From Streptomyces sp. CNH099 (lineage in GTDB: Bacteria; Actinomycetota; Actinomycetes; Streptomycetales; Streptomycetaceae), in the NCBI GenBank assembly GCA_000514715.1, contig AZWL01000034.1, forward strand, positions 1 through 47,537: a stretch of DNA of 47,537 nt, in the 5' to 3' direction. Below the pieces are notes generated by a model. The model did not search any database, was not told the DNA's origin, and worked only from the letters and a program-made list of their open reading frames with translations. Made by a program: the position numbers and the translations under genes. Position 1 is the first letter of the stretch. Each line of letters starts with the position of its first letter. This document shows positions 15,753 to 22,662 of the stretch, one piece after another.

Positions 15753-16598
15753 ATGGCCGTGGATGTGAGCGGCGCGGGGAGTTGCGGGAGTGAGCCGGAG
15801 CCCTCGGAAAGCATGCGGACCTTCGGAGCGACGCTCCAAGCGCTGCGAGAACACGCGGGGTTGACCCGGGAGCAGCTCGGAGACGTCGTGCGGTACTCGA
15901 AGCACACGGTGGCGTCGGTTGAGGGCGGGCGGCGTATGCCGCCGCCGGGCTTCGTGGAGCGGGCGGAGCCGGCGCTCGGGGACACGGGTGCGCTGCGGAA
16001 GTCGGCGAAGCACGTGGTGCGGAAGCCGGGGTTGGCGCGGTGGTTCCGGGCATGGGCGGATCTGGAGCGGGAGACGATCAGTCTCTATACGTACGAGTGT
16101 CGGCTGATCCCGGGGTTGTTACAGACGGAGGCGTACGCGCGGTCGTCGTTCATGAATCAGTTGCCGCCGATGGGTGACGATCGGATCGAGGCCCAGTGGG
16201 AGGCACGGGCGGAACGGCAGCGGCTACTGCGGGAGCGAACGGACACGGCGTTCGGCTTCATCTTGGAAGAGCACCTGTTCCTGCGGCAGATTGGTGGGGA
16301 GGAGGTAACGCGCGAGCTGATCGACCATGTTCTTGAGGTGGCCGAGCTGCGGAACGTTGAGATCCAGGTCATGCCGCTGGTGAGGGAGGCGCACGCCGGG
16401 CTCCACGGCCCCGTGCAGCTGTTGGAGACGCCTGAGAATCAGTGGTTCGCCTATACCGAGGGCCAGGAGAGCGGCCAGTTGATCTCTGACCTGAAAGTGG
16501 TCAGCGTCCTCCAACGGCGGTATGCCAGGATGTGCGCGCAGGCTCTCACCCCCGAGGATTCCGTGAGCCTGTTGCAGCGGATTCGAGGAGCGCTATGA
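15753..16598 (+). CDS. Helix-turn-helix regulator with DUF5753 domain; contains a TTA codon
   Basis: 281 residues. The N-terminal XRE-type helix-turn-helix is at about 21-75 (LQALREHAGLTREQLGDVV, YSKHTVASVEGGRR). A DUF5753 region follows with its hallmark phrases YECRLIPGLLQTEAYAR, FGFILEEHLFLRQIGG and IQVMPLVREAHAGLHG. Such proteins are Streptomyces regulators usually paired with a DUF397 gene, as here. ATG 15753 has GGAGGTG 7 nt upstream. Codon 123 (16119-16121) is TTA, so full translation should depend on the bldA tRNA, whose gene is at 46565-46646. The stop overlaps the next start as ATGA. Confidence 0.93.
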   Translation: MAVDVSGAGSCGSEPEPSESMRTFGATLQALREHAGLTREQLGDVVRYSKHTVASVEGGRRMPPPGFVERAEPALGDTGALRKSAKHVVRKPGLARWFRAWADLERETISLYTYECRLIPGLLQTEAYARSSFMNQLPPMGDDRIEAQWEARAERQRLLRERTDTAFGFILEEHLFLRQIGGEEVTRELIDHVLEVAELRNVEIQVMPLVREAHAGLHGPVQLLETPENQWFAYTEGQESGQLISDLKVVSVLQRRYARMCAQALTPEDSVSLLQRIRGAL

Positions 16599-16840
16599 CC
16601 ACCTCCGACCTGGTCTGGTTCAAGTCCAGCTACAGCAGCAGCCCTTCCGGCGACTGCATTGAAATCGCTGTCGCCTGGCGTAAGTCCAGTCACAGCAGCG
16701 GCGGCTCCGGCGACTGCGTCGAGGTTGCCGCCTGCCCCTCCGTCATCCACGTCCGGGACTCCAAGGACAAAACCGGACCTCAGCTCACCTTCACCCCCGA
16801 CGCCTGGGCCGACTTCGTCGCCTTCGCCCGGCAGTTCTGA
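16595..16840 (+). CDS. DUF397 protein with duplicated core motif
   Basis: 81 residues. DUF397 proteins accompany DUF5753 regulators; a role as partner or antagonist has been proposed. The usual motif W-x-KSS-S-x(n)-GDC-x-E-V/I-A occurs twice in a row: WFKSSYSSSPSGDCIEIAVA and WRKSSHSSGGSGDCVEVAAC. The second is followed by the normal ending (IHVRDSKDKTGPQLTFTPDAW, FVAFARQF). The copies differ at many third positions, so the duplication is not recent. ATG 16595 overlaps the upstream stop by 4 nt. The 234-bp gap after it (16841-17074) shows nothing convincing. Confidence 0.92.
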   Translation: MTTSDLVWFKSSYSSSPSGDCIEIAVAWRKSSHSSGGSGDCVEVAACPSVIHVRDSKDKTGPQLTFTPDAWADFVAFARQF

Positions 16841-17074
16841 ACCCACCCCTCCGGGCCGTGTCGGCCGGTGCCGGGGGCCGTCCGGTCTGTCCGGTGCGGA
16901 GGACCGGTGGTTCCGCCTGGCGGCGGTGTCGCCCGACTTCTCCCGTCCGATACAGCCCCGCCTTCGCGCACGGGCAGACGGCGACCTTCGGCCTTCAGGG
17001 CGCCACCCCGGCGAGGGCGACGGCGTAACCGGAGCAAGCCGGCCGACCCGCCGCCGGGCGCGGCGTGGCGTGGG

Positions 17075-17404
17075 TCAGGTGGGTTTCGCCGAGGGGTCCG
17101 AGGCGCCGTTCAGTACCGAGTCGAGCAGGCCCGGGAACCGTTCGTCCAGGTCGTCCCGGCGCAGCCGGACCAGCCGGGTCCGGCCCTGGACCGTCGTCCA
17201 CGTGACGCCCGCCTCGCGCAGCACCCGGTAGTGGTGCGACATCGTCGTCTGGTGCACGTCGAGGTCGCCGCCGATGGCGTTGCAGCTCTCCTCGCCGGTC
17301 GCGGCCAGCCGTAGCACGACCTCCAGCCGCACCGGGTCGGCGAGCGCGCGCAGCACGTCCACCATCCGGAGCGACTCGGCCGTGGGCTGGGTCACCTCGC
17401 GCAT
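17075..17404 (-). CDS. ArsR-family transcriptional regulator
   Basis: 109-residue winged-helix repressor. MVDVLRALADPVRLEVVLRL is the first helix pair; DLDVHQTTMSHHYRVLREAGV is the recognition helix region, followed by the beta wing TVQGRTRLVRLRRDDL. A Cys is present in GEESCNAIGG, but no full metal-binding ELCVCDL-type motif is seen, so the inducer need not be a metal. Start ATG 17402-17404. It is divergent from the MFS gene and an inverted repeat overlapping the MFS promoter is its likely operator. Confidence 0.93.
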   Translation of the reverse strand: MREVTQPTAESLRMVDVLRALADPVRLEVVLRLAATGEESCNAIGGDLDVHQTTMSHHYRVLREAGVTWTTVQGRTRLVRLRRDDLDERFPGLLDSVLNGASDPSAKPT

Positions 17405-17455
17405 CGTCTTCCCCGCTCCTTCCGCACCTGCCCCAGCCTACTCACACATTGATAC

Positions 17456-17485
17456 ATGGACAACTGTCCATGCTTTCTCTACAGT
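17456..17485 (+). promoter_or_regulatory. Promoter of the MFS gene with overlapping operator
   Basis: -35 TGGACA (17457-17462) and -10 TACAGT (17480-17485) are 17 nt apart. The inverted repeat ATGGACA-AC-TGTCCAT (17456-17471) covers the -35 box. GTG 17494 begins 8 nt after the -10 box, so the mRNA should be leaderless. An ArsR repressor bound here would block RNA polymerase directly. Confidence 0.75.
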
Positions 17486-17493
17486 GCCGTCCC

Positions 17494-18666
17494 GTGACCA
17501 GACAGCTTCTCCCCCTCGCCCTCGCCACCTTCGCCGTCGGCACCGACAGCTACGTCATCGCCGGCCTCCTCCCCGCCATCGCCGCCGACCTCGGGGTGTC
17601 CACGCCCGCGGCCGGGCAGCTCGTGACGGTCTTCGCCCTCACGATGGCCGTGTCCGCGCCGGTCTTCGGGGCGCTCACCGGCGGCCTCGACCGGCGGACG
17701 ACGCTGCTGATCGCGCTCGGCGTCTTCGTCGTCGGCAATGCCGTCACCGCCCTGGCCACCGGCTACGGGACCGCCATGGCCGCCCGCGTCGTCACCGCCG
17801 TGGGCGCCGGCGTCATCAACTCCGCCGCCTCCAGCACCGCCGCCGCGATCGTGCCGCCCGAACGGCGCGGCCGGGCGCTCGCGTTCGTGCTGGGCGGGCT
17901 GACGCTGGCGACCGCGCTCGGGCTGCCGCTCGGCACGCTGATCGGCCGCGCCGACTGGCAGGTCACGCTCTGGGCGGTCGCCGGGACCGGGCTGGTGGCG
18001 GCGGTCGGCGTCGCCGTCGGGCTGCCCCCGGTGCGGCTGCCCGCCGCGTCGCTCGGCGACCGGCTGCGCCCGCTGGTGCGGGGCGGCCGGGTGCCGGTGC
18101 TGCTGGCCGTCACGACGCTGGCCTTCCTCGGCACGTACACGCTCTACACCTACATCGCGCCCGCGCTGCACGACGCCACGGACGGCGACGAGTCGCTGCT
18201 GACGCTGGTCCTGCTGGCCTGGGGCGTCGGCGTGCTGGCCGGGAACACCGCCGCGGGGCGGCTGGTCGACCGCCGCGACCCCGCCCGCGTGCTCACCGGG
18301 GCGCTCGCGCTCGCCGTCCTCGCGCTGGCGCTGACGCCGCCGGCCACGCGCGCGCTGATACCCGCGCTGGTCTGGGCGGCGGTCTGGGGCGTGGCCGTCG
18401 GCTTCGTCGTCGTACCGCAACAGCACCGCCTCGTCGCGCTCGGCCCGGCAGCCGCACCCGTTCTGCTCGGGCTCAACTCCTCGGCCCTGTACGCCGGGAT
18501 GGCGCTCGGCGGCGGGCTGGGCGGGCTGGTGCAGGAGTGGTTCGGGCTGGGCCCGGCGGGGCTGGGGCCGGTGGCGGCGGGGGTCGCCGGGGTGGCGCTG
18601 CTGTGGCACCTGGCCACGTCCCGGGCGGCCCGGACGCGGGCGGCGCAACGGGTTGTACAACGTTGA
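17494..18666 (+). CDS. MFS transporter, DHA1-type exporter
   Basis: 390 residues with about 12 hydrophobic segments. The N-terminal TFAVGTDSYVIAGLLPAIA and the loop GGLDRRTTLLIAL (motif A region) and VTAVGAGVINSAASSTAAAI fit drug or sugar-efflux members of the DHA1 group such as CmlR/AraJ-like exporters. GTG 17494 is favoured over a TTG 15 codons upstream because the -10 box lies between them. It should be repressed by the divergent ArsR gene. The substrate is not known. Confidence 0.9.
   Translation: MTRQLLPLALATFAVGTDSYVIAGLLPAIAADLGVSTPAAGQLVTVFALTMAVSAPVFGALTGGLDRRTTLLIALGVFVVGNAVTALATGYGTAMAARVVTAVGAGVINSAASSTAAAIVPPERRGRALAFVLGGLTLATALGLPLGTLIGRADWQVTLWAVAGTGLVAAVGVAVGLPPVRLPAASLGDRLRPLVRGGRVPVLLAVTTLAFLGTYTLYTYIAPALHDATDGDESLLTLVLLAWGVGVLAGNTAAGRLVDRRDPARVLTGALALAVLALALTPPATRALIPALVWAAVWGVAVGFVVVPQQHRLVALGPAAAPVLLGLNSSALYAGMALGGGLGGLVQEWFGLGPAGLGPVAAGVAGVALLWHLATSRAARTRAAQRVVQR
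18652..18665. promoter_or_regulatory. Overlapping palindromes GTTGTACAAC and CAACGTTG
   Basis: GTTGTACAAC (18652-18661) and CAACGTTG (18658-18665) are both perfect and share four bases. They lie at the extreme 3' end of the MFS gene, 79-92 bp before the GH43-like start. A LacI-type regulator of carbohydrate genes would bind a site of this sort. None is encoded here. Confidence 0.4.
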
Positions 18667-18743
18667 AATCTTCGCTAGAAACCTCGTGACACCCTCCTGC
18701 GCTCCACTCACCCCCACAGGCACCGCACGGAAGGTTCGCAACC

Positions 18744-20228
18744 GTGACCCACGCCGTACGCAGACTCCGCCGCCGCCCCTGGGCGGCCCTGGCCGCGACG
18801 CTGCTCGCCGCCGCCGCGATGGCCGGCCTCGGCCCCGCGGCCGCCGACGAGGGCCGGACCGCCGAAGAGAGCCGGGCTGCCCACGAAGGCCCGGCGGCCG
18901 GGCGCCCTGCCGCCGGCCAGTTCCGCAACCCCGTCAACACCGGCGCCGACCCCACCCTCGTCACGTACGAGGGCAACTACTACGTCGCCACCACCCAGGG
19001 CGACGCCCTCCGCATGTGGAAGTCCCCCTCCGTCGCGACCCTCCTCACCGCCGCCCCGCACGAGGTCTGGCGCGACAGCGACCCCTCCCGCAACAGGCAG
19101 CTCTGGGCCCCCGGCCTCTTCCGCGACGGCGGGCGCTGGTACCTCTACTACACCGCCAGCGACGGCAACGACGCCACGCACCGCATGTACGTGCTGGAGT
19201 CCGCGGGCGCCGACCCCCTCGGCCCGTACCACTTCAAGGCCAAGGTCGCCGACTTCGCGAACGACCGCTGGGCCATCGACGGCGAGCCCTTCCGGCACAA
19301 CGGCAGGCTGTACTTCGCCTGGAGCGGCCAGCGCGACGACGGCGTCGGCAACCAGCTCTTCGTGGCCCCCATGGCCAACCCCTGGACGATCTCCGGCGGC
19401 CGCGTCCACCTCCCCGCCGACGGCAACTGCCCCGAGGTGCGCGAGGGCCCCACCCCGCTGCACAACGACGCCGGCCGCCTCTACCTCACCTACTCCGCCT
19501 GCGACACCGGCAAGCCCGACTACGCGGTCTGGGCCACGTCCCTCGCCCCCGGCGCGAACCCTCTCGACCCCGCCGCCTGGCGGCAGGAGCCGGGCCCGAT
19601 GTTCTCGCGCGACGACGGCGCGGGCGTCTACGGCCCCGGGCACCACTTCTTCTTCACGTCGCCGGACGGCAGCGAGGACTGGATCGCGTACCACGCCAAG
19701 AACACGACTGCGTACACCTACAGCTGGCGCACCACCCGGGTGCAGAAGATCGGCTGGACCGCGGACGGCCGCCCCGACCTCGGCAGGCCCGTGGCGGCCG
19801 GCGCGACCATCGACCTGCCGGCCGGCGACCCGGGCCCGGGCACCACGGCGATCAACGACACCGACCCCGAGGTGACGTACACCGGCGACTGGAACTCCGG
19901 CAGCGGGTGCGCCGTGCAGTGCTTCCGGGGCAACGACCACTGGAGCGCGGAGCCCGGCGCCACCGCCACGTTCCGGTTCACCGGGACGCGGCTGGCGCTG
20001 CTGTCCGTCAAGGACACCGGCAACGGCATCGCCGCGATCTCCGTCGACGGCGGCGCGGAGCAGCATGTCGACTACTACGGCAGCCCGCGCGTCGGCGAGC
20101 AGCTGCAGTGGGTGAGCCCCGAGCTGCCGCGCGGCGAGCACACGGTGCGGATCCGGGTGACGGGGGAGAAGAACCCGGACTCGGGCGCGGCGTTCGTGTC
20201 CGTCGACCGGGCGGAGGTCTACCCGTAG
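18744..20228 (+). CDS. Secreted glycoside hydrolase, family 43-like
   Basis: 494 residues. A Sec signal peptide (MTHAVRRLRRRPWAALAATL..., cleavage near AAADEG) sends it outside. A five-bladed beta-propeller follows: FRNPVNTGADPTLVTYEGNYY holds the catalytic-base Asp typical of GH43, DRWAIDGEPFRHNGRLY the modulating Asp, and CPEVREGPTPLHN a candidate acid Glu. The last 125 residues (DTDPEVTYTGDWNSGSG to the end) form a beta-sandwich, probably carbohydrate-binding, with a CAVQC pair. Arabinan or xylan side chains are usual targets. GTG 18744 has GGAAGG 8 nt upstream. Confidence 0.87.
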   Translation: MTHAVRRLRRRPWAALAATLLAAAAMAGLGPAAADEGRTAEESRAAHEGPAAGRPAAGQFRNPVNTGADPTLVTYEGNYYVATTQGDALRMWKSPSVATLLTAAPHEVWRDSDPSRNRQLWAPGLFRDGGRWYLYYTASDGNDATHRMYVLESAGADPLGPYHFKAKVADFANDRWAIDGEPFRHNGRLYFAWSGQRDDGVGNQLFVAPMANPWTISGGRVHLPADGNCPEVREGPTPLHNDAGRLYLTYSACDTGKPDYAVWATSLAPGANPLDPAAWRQEPGPMFSRDDGAGVYGPGHHFFFTSPDGSEDWIAYHAKNTTAYTYSWRTTRVQKIGWTADGRPDLGRPVAAGATIDLPAGDPGPGTTAINDTDPEVTYTGDWNSGSGCAVQCFRGNDHWSAEPGATATFRFTGTRLALLSVKDTGNGIAAISVDGGAEQHVDYYGSPRVGEQLQWVSPELPRGEHTVRIRVTGEKNPDSGAAFVSVDRAEVYP

Positions 20229-20245
20229 GCGGTTAGCATGCGGAC

Positions 20246-20275
20246 GCCGGGATCCGGCCGGGGTCCCGGCTTTCG
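20246..20275 (+). terminator. Hairpin followed by TTTCG after the GH43-like gene
   Basis: GCCGGGA (20246-20252) pairs with TCCCGGC (20264-20270) and is followed by TTTCG. It lies in the 59-bp gap before the next gene. Confidence 0.5.
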
Positions 20276-20287
20276 CCGGGGAGTGCC

Positions 20288-21154
20288 TTGATACGAATAC
20301 GCCGCCCGCGGCGGCCGCACCGCACCGCGCCCGCCGCGCCCGCCGCCAGACCCGTCCGAGCCGCCGGAGCCGCCGGAGCCGCGGCCTTCGCCGCGGCCGT
20401 GGCGCTGACCGCCGGCTGCGACGCCGTACCGGACCCGGCGGACGACCCCCCGTCGGACAGCGCCCCCGCCGACCCCGCACCCGCCGACCCCGCACCCGCC
20501 GACCCCGCTCCGGGCGGCGCCGCCTCCCCCCTCGACAACCCCGACGGCACCGCCCCCGGCCTCGCGCCCCTCACCTCCGCCCCCGACCGCGAGGCCGCCC
20601 TGCGCGTCATCGACCGCCTCGCCACCCGGGACAGCGGCCCCCACCCCGGCTACGAGCGCGACGAGTTCGGCTACGCCTGGATGGACACGGCCAGCGGGGT
20701 GCCGCTGGCCGGGAACGGCTGCGACACCCGGAACGACCTCCTGCGGCGGGACGGACGGGACGTGCGGCTGAGGAGTGGCGACGACTGCGTCGTCGAGGCG
20801 ATGGACCTGAGCGATCCGTACGCCGGCCGGGACATCGACTTCGAGCGCGGGCCCTCCTCCTCGATGGAGGTGCAGATAGACCACGTGGTGCCGTTGTCGT
20901 ACGCCTGGCGGATGGGCGCCGCGCGGTGGCCGGAGGACGAGCGCGAGAAGTTCGCGAACGATCCGCTGAACCTGCTGGCCGTCGACGGGGACGCGAACGC
21001 CGCGAAGGGCGACTCGGGGCCGGCGGCGTGGCTGCCGCAGAACCGGCGGGTGCGCTGCGCCTACGGCGTCCGGTTCGCGCAGGTCGCGCTGAAGTACGAG
21101 CTGCCGGTGACGGCGGCGGACAAGGACGCGATGCGGCGCCGGTGCCGCAACTGA
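20288..21154 (+). CDS. HNH endonuclease-like lipoprotein (GmrSD/DUF1524 type)
   Basis: 288 residues from a TTG start at 20288 with GGGGAG 4 nt upstream. An Arg-rich N-terminus, a hydrophobic stretch and the lipobox LTAGC (near residue 44) predict a lipoprotein anchored outside the cell. A low-complexity linker of repeated ADPAP units follows (15-bp DNA repeats at about 20461-20512). The C-terminal domain has VQIDHVVPLSYAWRMGA, then NDPLNLLAVDGDANAAKGD, the DH...N...N order of the HNH nuclease fold seen in secreted Streptomyces DUF1524 proteins. A role in extracellular DNA turnover or competition is inference. Confidence 0.87.
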   Translation: MIRIRRPRRPHRTAPAAPAARPVRAAGAAGAAAFAAAVALTAGCDAVPDPADDPPSDSAPADPAPADPAPADPAPGGAASPLDNPDGTAPGLAPLTSAPDREAALRVIDRLATRDSGPHPGYERDEFGYAWMDTASGVPLAGNGCDTRNDLLRRDGRDVRLRSGDDCVVEAMDLSDPYAGRDIDFERGPSSSMEVQIDHVVPLSYAWRMGAARWPEDEREKFANDPLNLLAVDGDANAAKGDSGPAAWLPQNRRVRCAYGVRFAQVALKYELPVTAADKDAMRRRCRN

Positions 21155-21161
21155 CCGCCGG

Positions 21162-22067
21162 CTAGGACGGGCCCGCCGCGGCGTTCCCGAGGTGCGTGAA
21201 CTGCTCGTCGGTCAGCCGCAGGTCCAGGGCCCGGACGTTCTCGGCGAGGTGCGCGGCCGACGTGGTGCCCGGGATCGGCAGCACGTGGGGGGCTCGGTGC
21301 AGGAGCCACGCCAGGGCGGTCTGCGCCGGGGTGGCGCCCAGTTGCGCCGCGACCTCGGCCAGCGGGCCGTCCCGGCGGGCGTGGGTGCCGACCGCGATCG
21401 GGAAGAACGGCACGAACGCGGTGCCCCTGGCCGCCGTGTGCGTCACGACCTCCTCGTGGTCGCGGGCCGTCAGGTTGTACATGTTCTGCACGGCCGCGAT
21501 CGGTGCGGTCCGCTCGGCCTCCGCCAGCTGCGCGACCGTCACCTCGGACAGGCCGATGTGGCGCACCTTGCCCTCCTGCTGCAGCCGGGCGAGGGCCCCG
21601 ACCTGCTCGGCCACGGGGACGTCCGGGTCGACGCGGTGCAGGTAGAGCAGGTCGATCCGGTCGGTGCGCAGCCTGCGCAGGCTCAACTCGGCCTGCTGGC
21701 GCAGATAGGCGGGGTGGCCCAGCGGCACCCACTCGGTGGCCGAGGGCCGCGCCATCCCGACCTTCGTGGCGATCACCAGCTCGGCCCGGCGCGGCCGCAG
21801 GGCCTCGGCGATCAGCTCCTCGCCCGCGCCGAGCGCGTAGGCGTCCGCCGTGTCGATCAGGTTCACGCCGAGGTCGACTGCCGCGCGCAGGAGCGCGATC
21901 GCCGCCGCCCGGTCATCGGGCGCGGTCTAGACCGGCGCCTGGGTGCCGCCGGGAGCGTCCGGTCCGTCGGCGAGCCGCATGGCGCCGTATCCGATCCGGC
22001 GGACCTCCAGGTCGCCGCCGATGCGGAAGTCGGGTTCGATTGTCGTGTCGTACGTGGTGTTCGGCAT
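21162..22067 (-). pseudogene. Aldo/keto reductase interrupted by an in-frame amber codon
   Basis: Read through, the frame from ATG 22065-22067 gives about 301 residues, normal for an aldo/keto reductase. Codon 47 is TAG (21927-21929) in the context QAPV-stop-TAPDD; TGG (Trp) to TAG is a single change. The rest is intact: NLIDTADAYALG (catalytic Asp and Tyr), VIATKVG (Lys), LLYLHRVDP (His), and the C-terminal LPIPGTTSAAHLAENV for NADPH. An internal ATG at 21864-21866 could give a 234-residue fragment lacking the first strands. The promoter is still excellent. A sequencing error remains possible. Confidence 0.85.
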
Positions 22068-22074
22068 GCTGGGT

Positions 22075-22106
22075 ACGCTACGAACTCACATGGATGTGAG
22101 ATTCAA
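22075..22106 (-). promoter_or_regulatory. MerR-type promoter and operator of the aldo/keto reductase gene
   Basis: On the minus strand, -35 TTGAAT (22101-22106) and -10 TAGCGT (22075-22080) are separated by 20 nt, longer than normal. The spacer contains the inverted repeat CTCACAT-GG-ATGTGAG (22085-22100). A long spacer filled by a dyad is the hallmark of promoters activated by MerR proteins, and the merR gene is divergent. The ATG at 22067 lies 7 nt after the -10 box, so the transcript should be leaderless. Confidence 0.82.
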
Positions 22107-22145
22107 GCGGCTGTGAGGAGGGTCACAGCGGATACGGGGGAGGCC

Positions 22146-22499
22146 ATGAAGATCGGCGAGCTGTCTGCACGGACCGGCGTGAGCGTGCGCCTGCTGCGCT
22201 ACTACGAGGAGCAGGGGCTGCTCGCCTCGGAGCGCACCCCGGGCGGACACCGGCTCTACGGCCCGGAGGCACCGCAGACCGTGCGCCGCATCCGCCGGTT
22301 CCTCGACGCCGGCCTGTCCACGCGCATCATCGGCGAGATCCTCGACTGCGTCTGCGGCAGCGACGCGGAGATCGAGCCGTGTCTGACCCCGCTGCTGATG
22401 GAGCGGCTGCGCGGGGTGGACCGGGAGATCGACCGCCTGGCCCTCACCCGCGACTCCCTCGCGGGCCTCGTCGCCGCCACCGGCGCCCGCCCGGCCTGA
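22146..22499 (+). CDS. MerR-family transcriptional regulator
   Basis: 117 residues. The N-terminal winged helix is complete: MKIGELSARTGVSVRLLRYYEEQGLLASERTPGGHRLYG. A dimerisation helix follows with Cys residues (ILDCVCGSDAEIEPCLTPLL) that could sense thiol or redox stress, though this is not a SoxR iron-sulfur motif. ATG 22146 follows GGGGGAGG closely. It is divergent from the aldo/keto reductase gene and shares the dyad at 22085-22100, so it should control both. Confidence 0.95.
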   Translation: MKIGELSARTGVSVRLLRYYEEQGLLASERTPGGHRLYGPEAPQTVRRIRRFLDAGLSTRIIGEILDCVCGSDAEIEPCLTPLLMERLRGVDREIDRLALTRDSLAGLVAATGARPA

Positions 22500-22626
22500 C
22501 CGCCCGACCGCCTGACCGCCGGACCCCGGACCCGCCACCGGCCGAGGCGCAGCGGGGCCGAGCGCGCGCCACCACGCGCGTTTCCATGGGCGGCACCGAG
22601 AATTCACCCGCTGGACTTCTGCGCGG

Positions 22627-22656
22627 CAACCGTTTAAACGATTGCCCTTCTAACCT
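22627..22656 (+). promoter_or_regulatory. Palindrome and -10 box before the GT2 gene
   Basis: CAACCGTTTAAACGATTG (22627-22644) is an inverted repeat with one mismatched pair and a perfect core CGTTTAAACG. A -10 box TAACCT (22651-22656) lies 6 nt before GTG 22663. The dyad covers the expected -35 position, so it may be an operator. The mRNA would be leaderless. No gene is seen in 22500-22626. Confidence 0.5.
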
Positions 22657-22662
22657 TGCGAA

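Noticed and set aside
21927..21929. Programmed read-through or non-standard amino acid at the TAG in the reductase gene
   Set aside because: No special context or tRNA is seen; a single TGG to TAG change is simpler.
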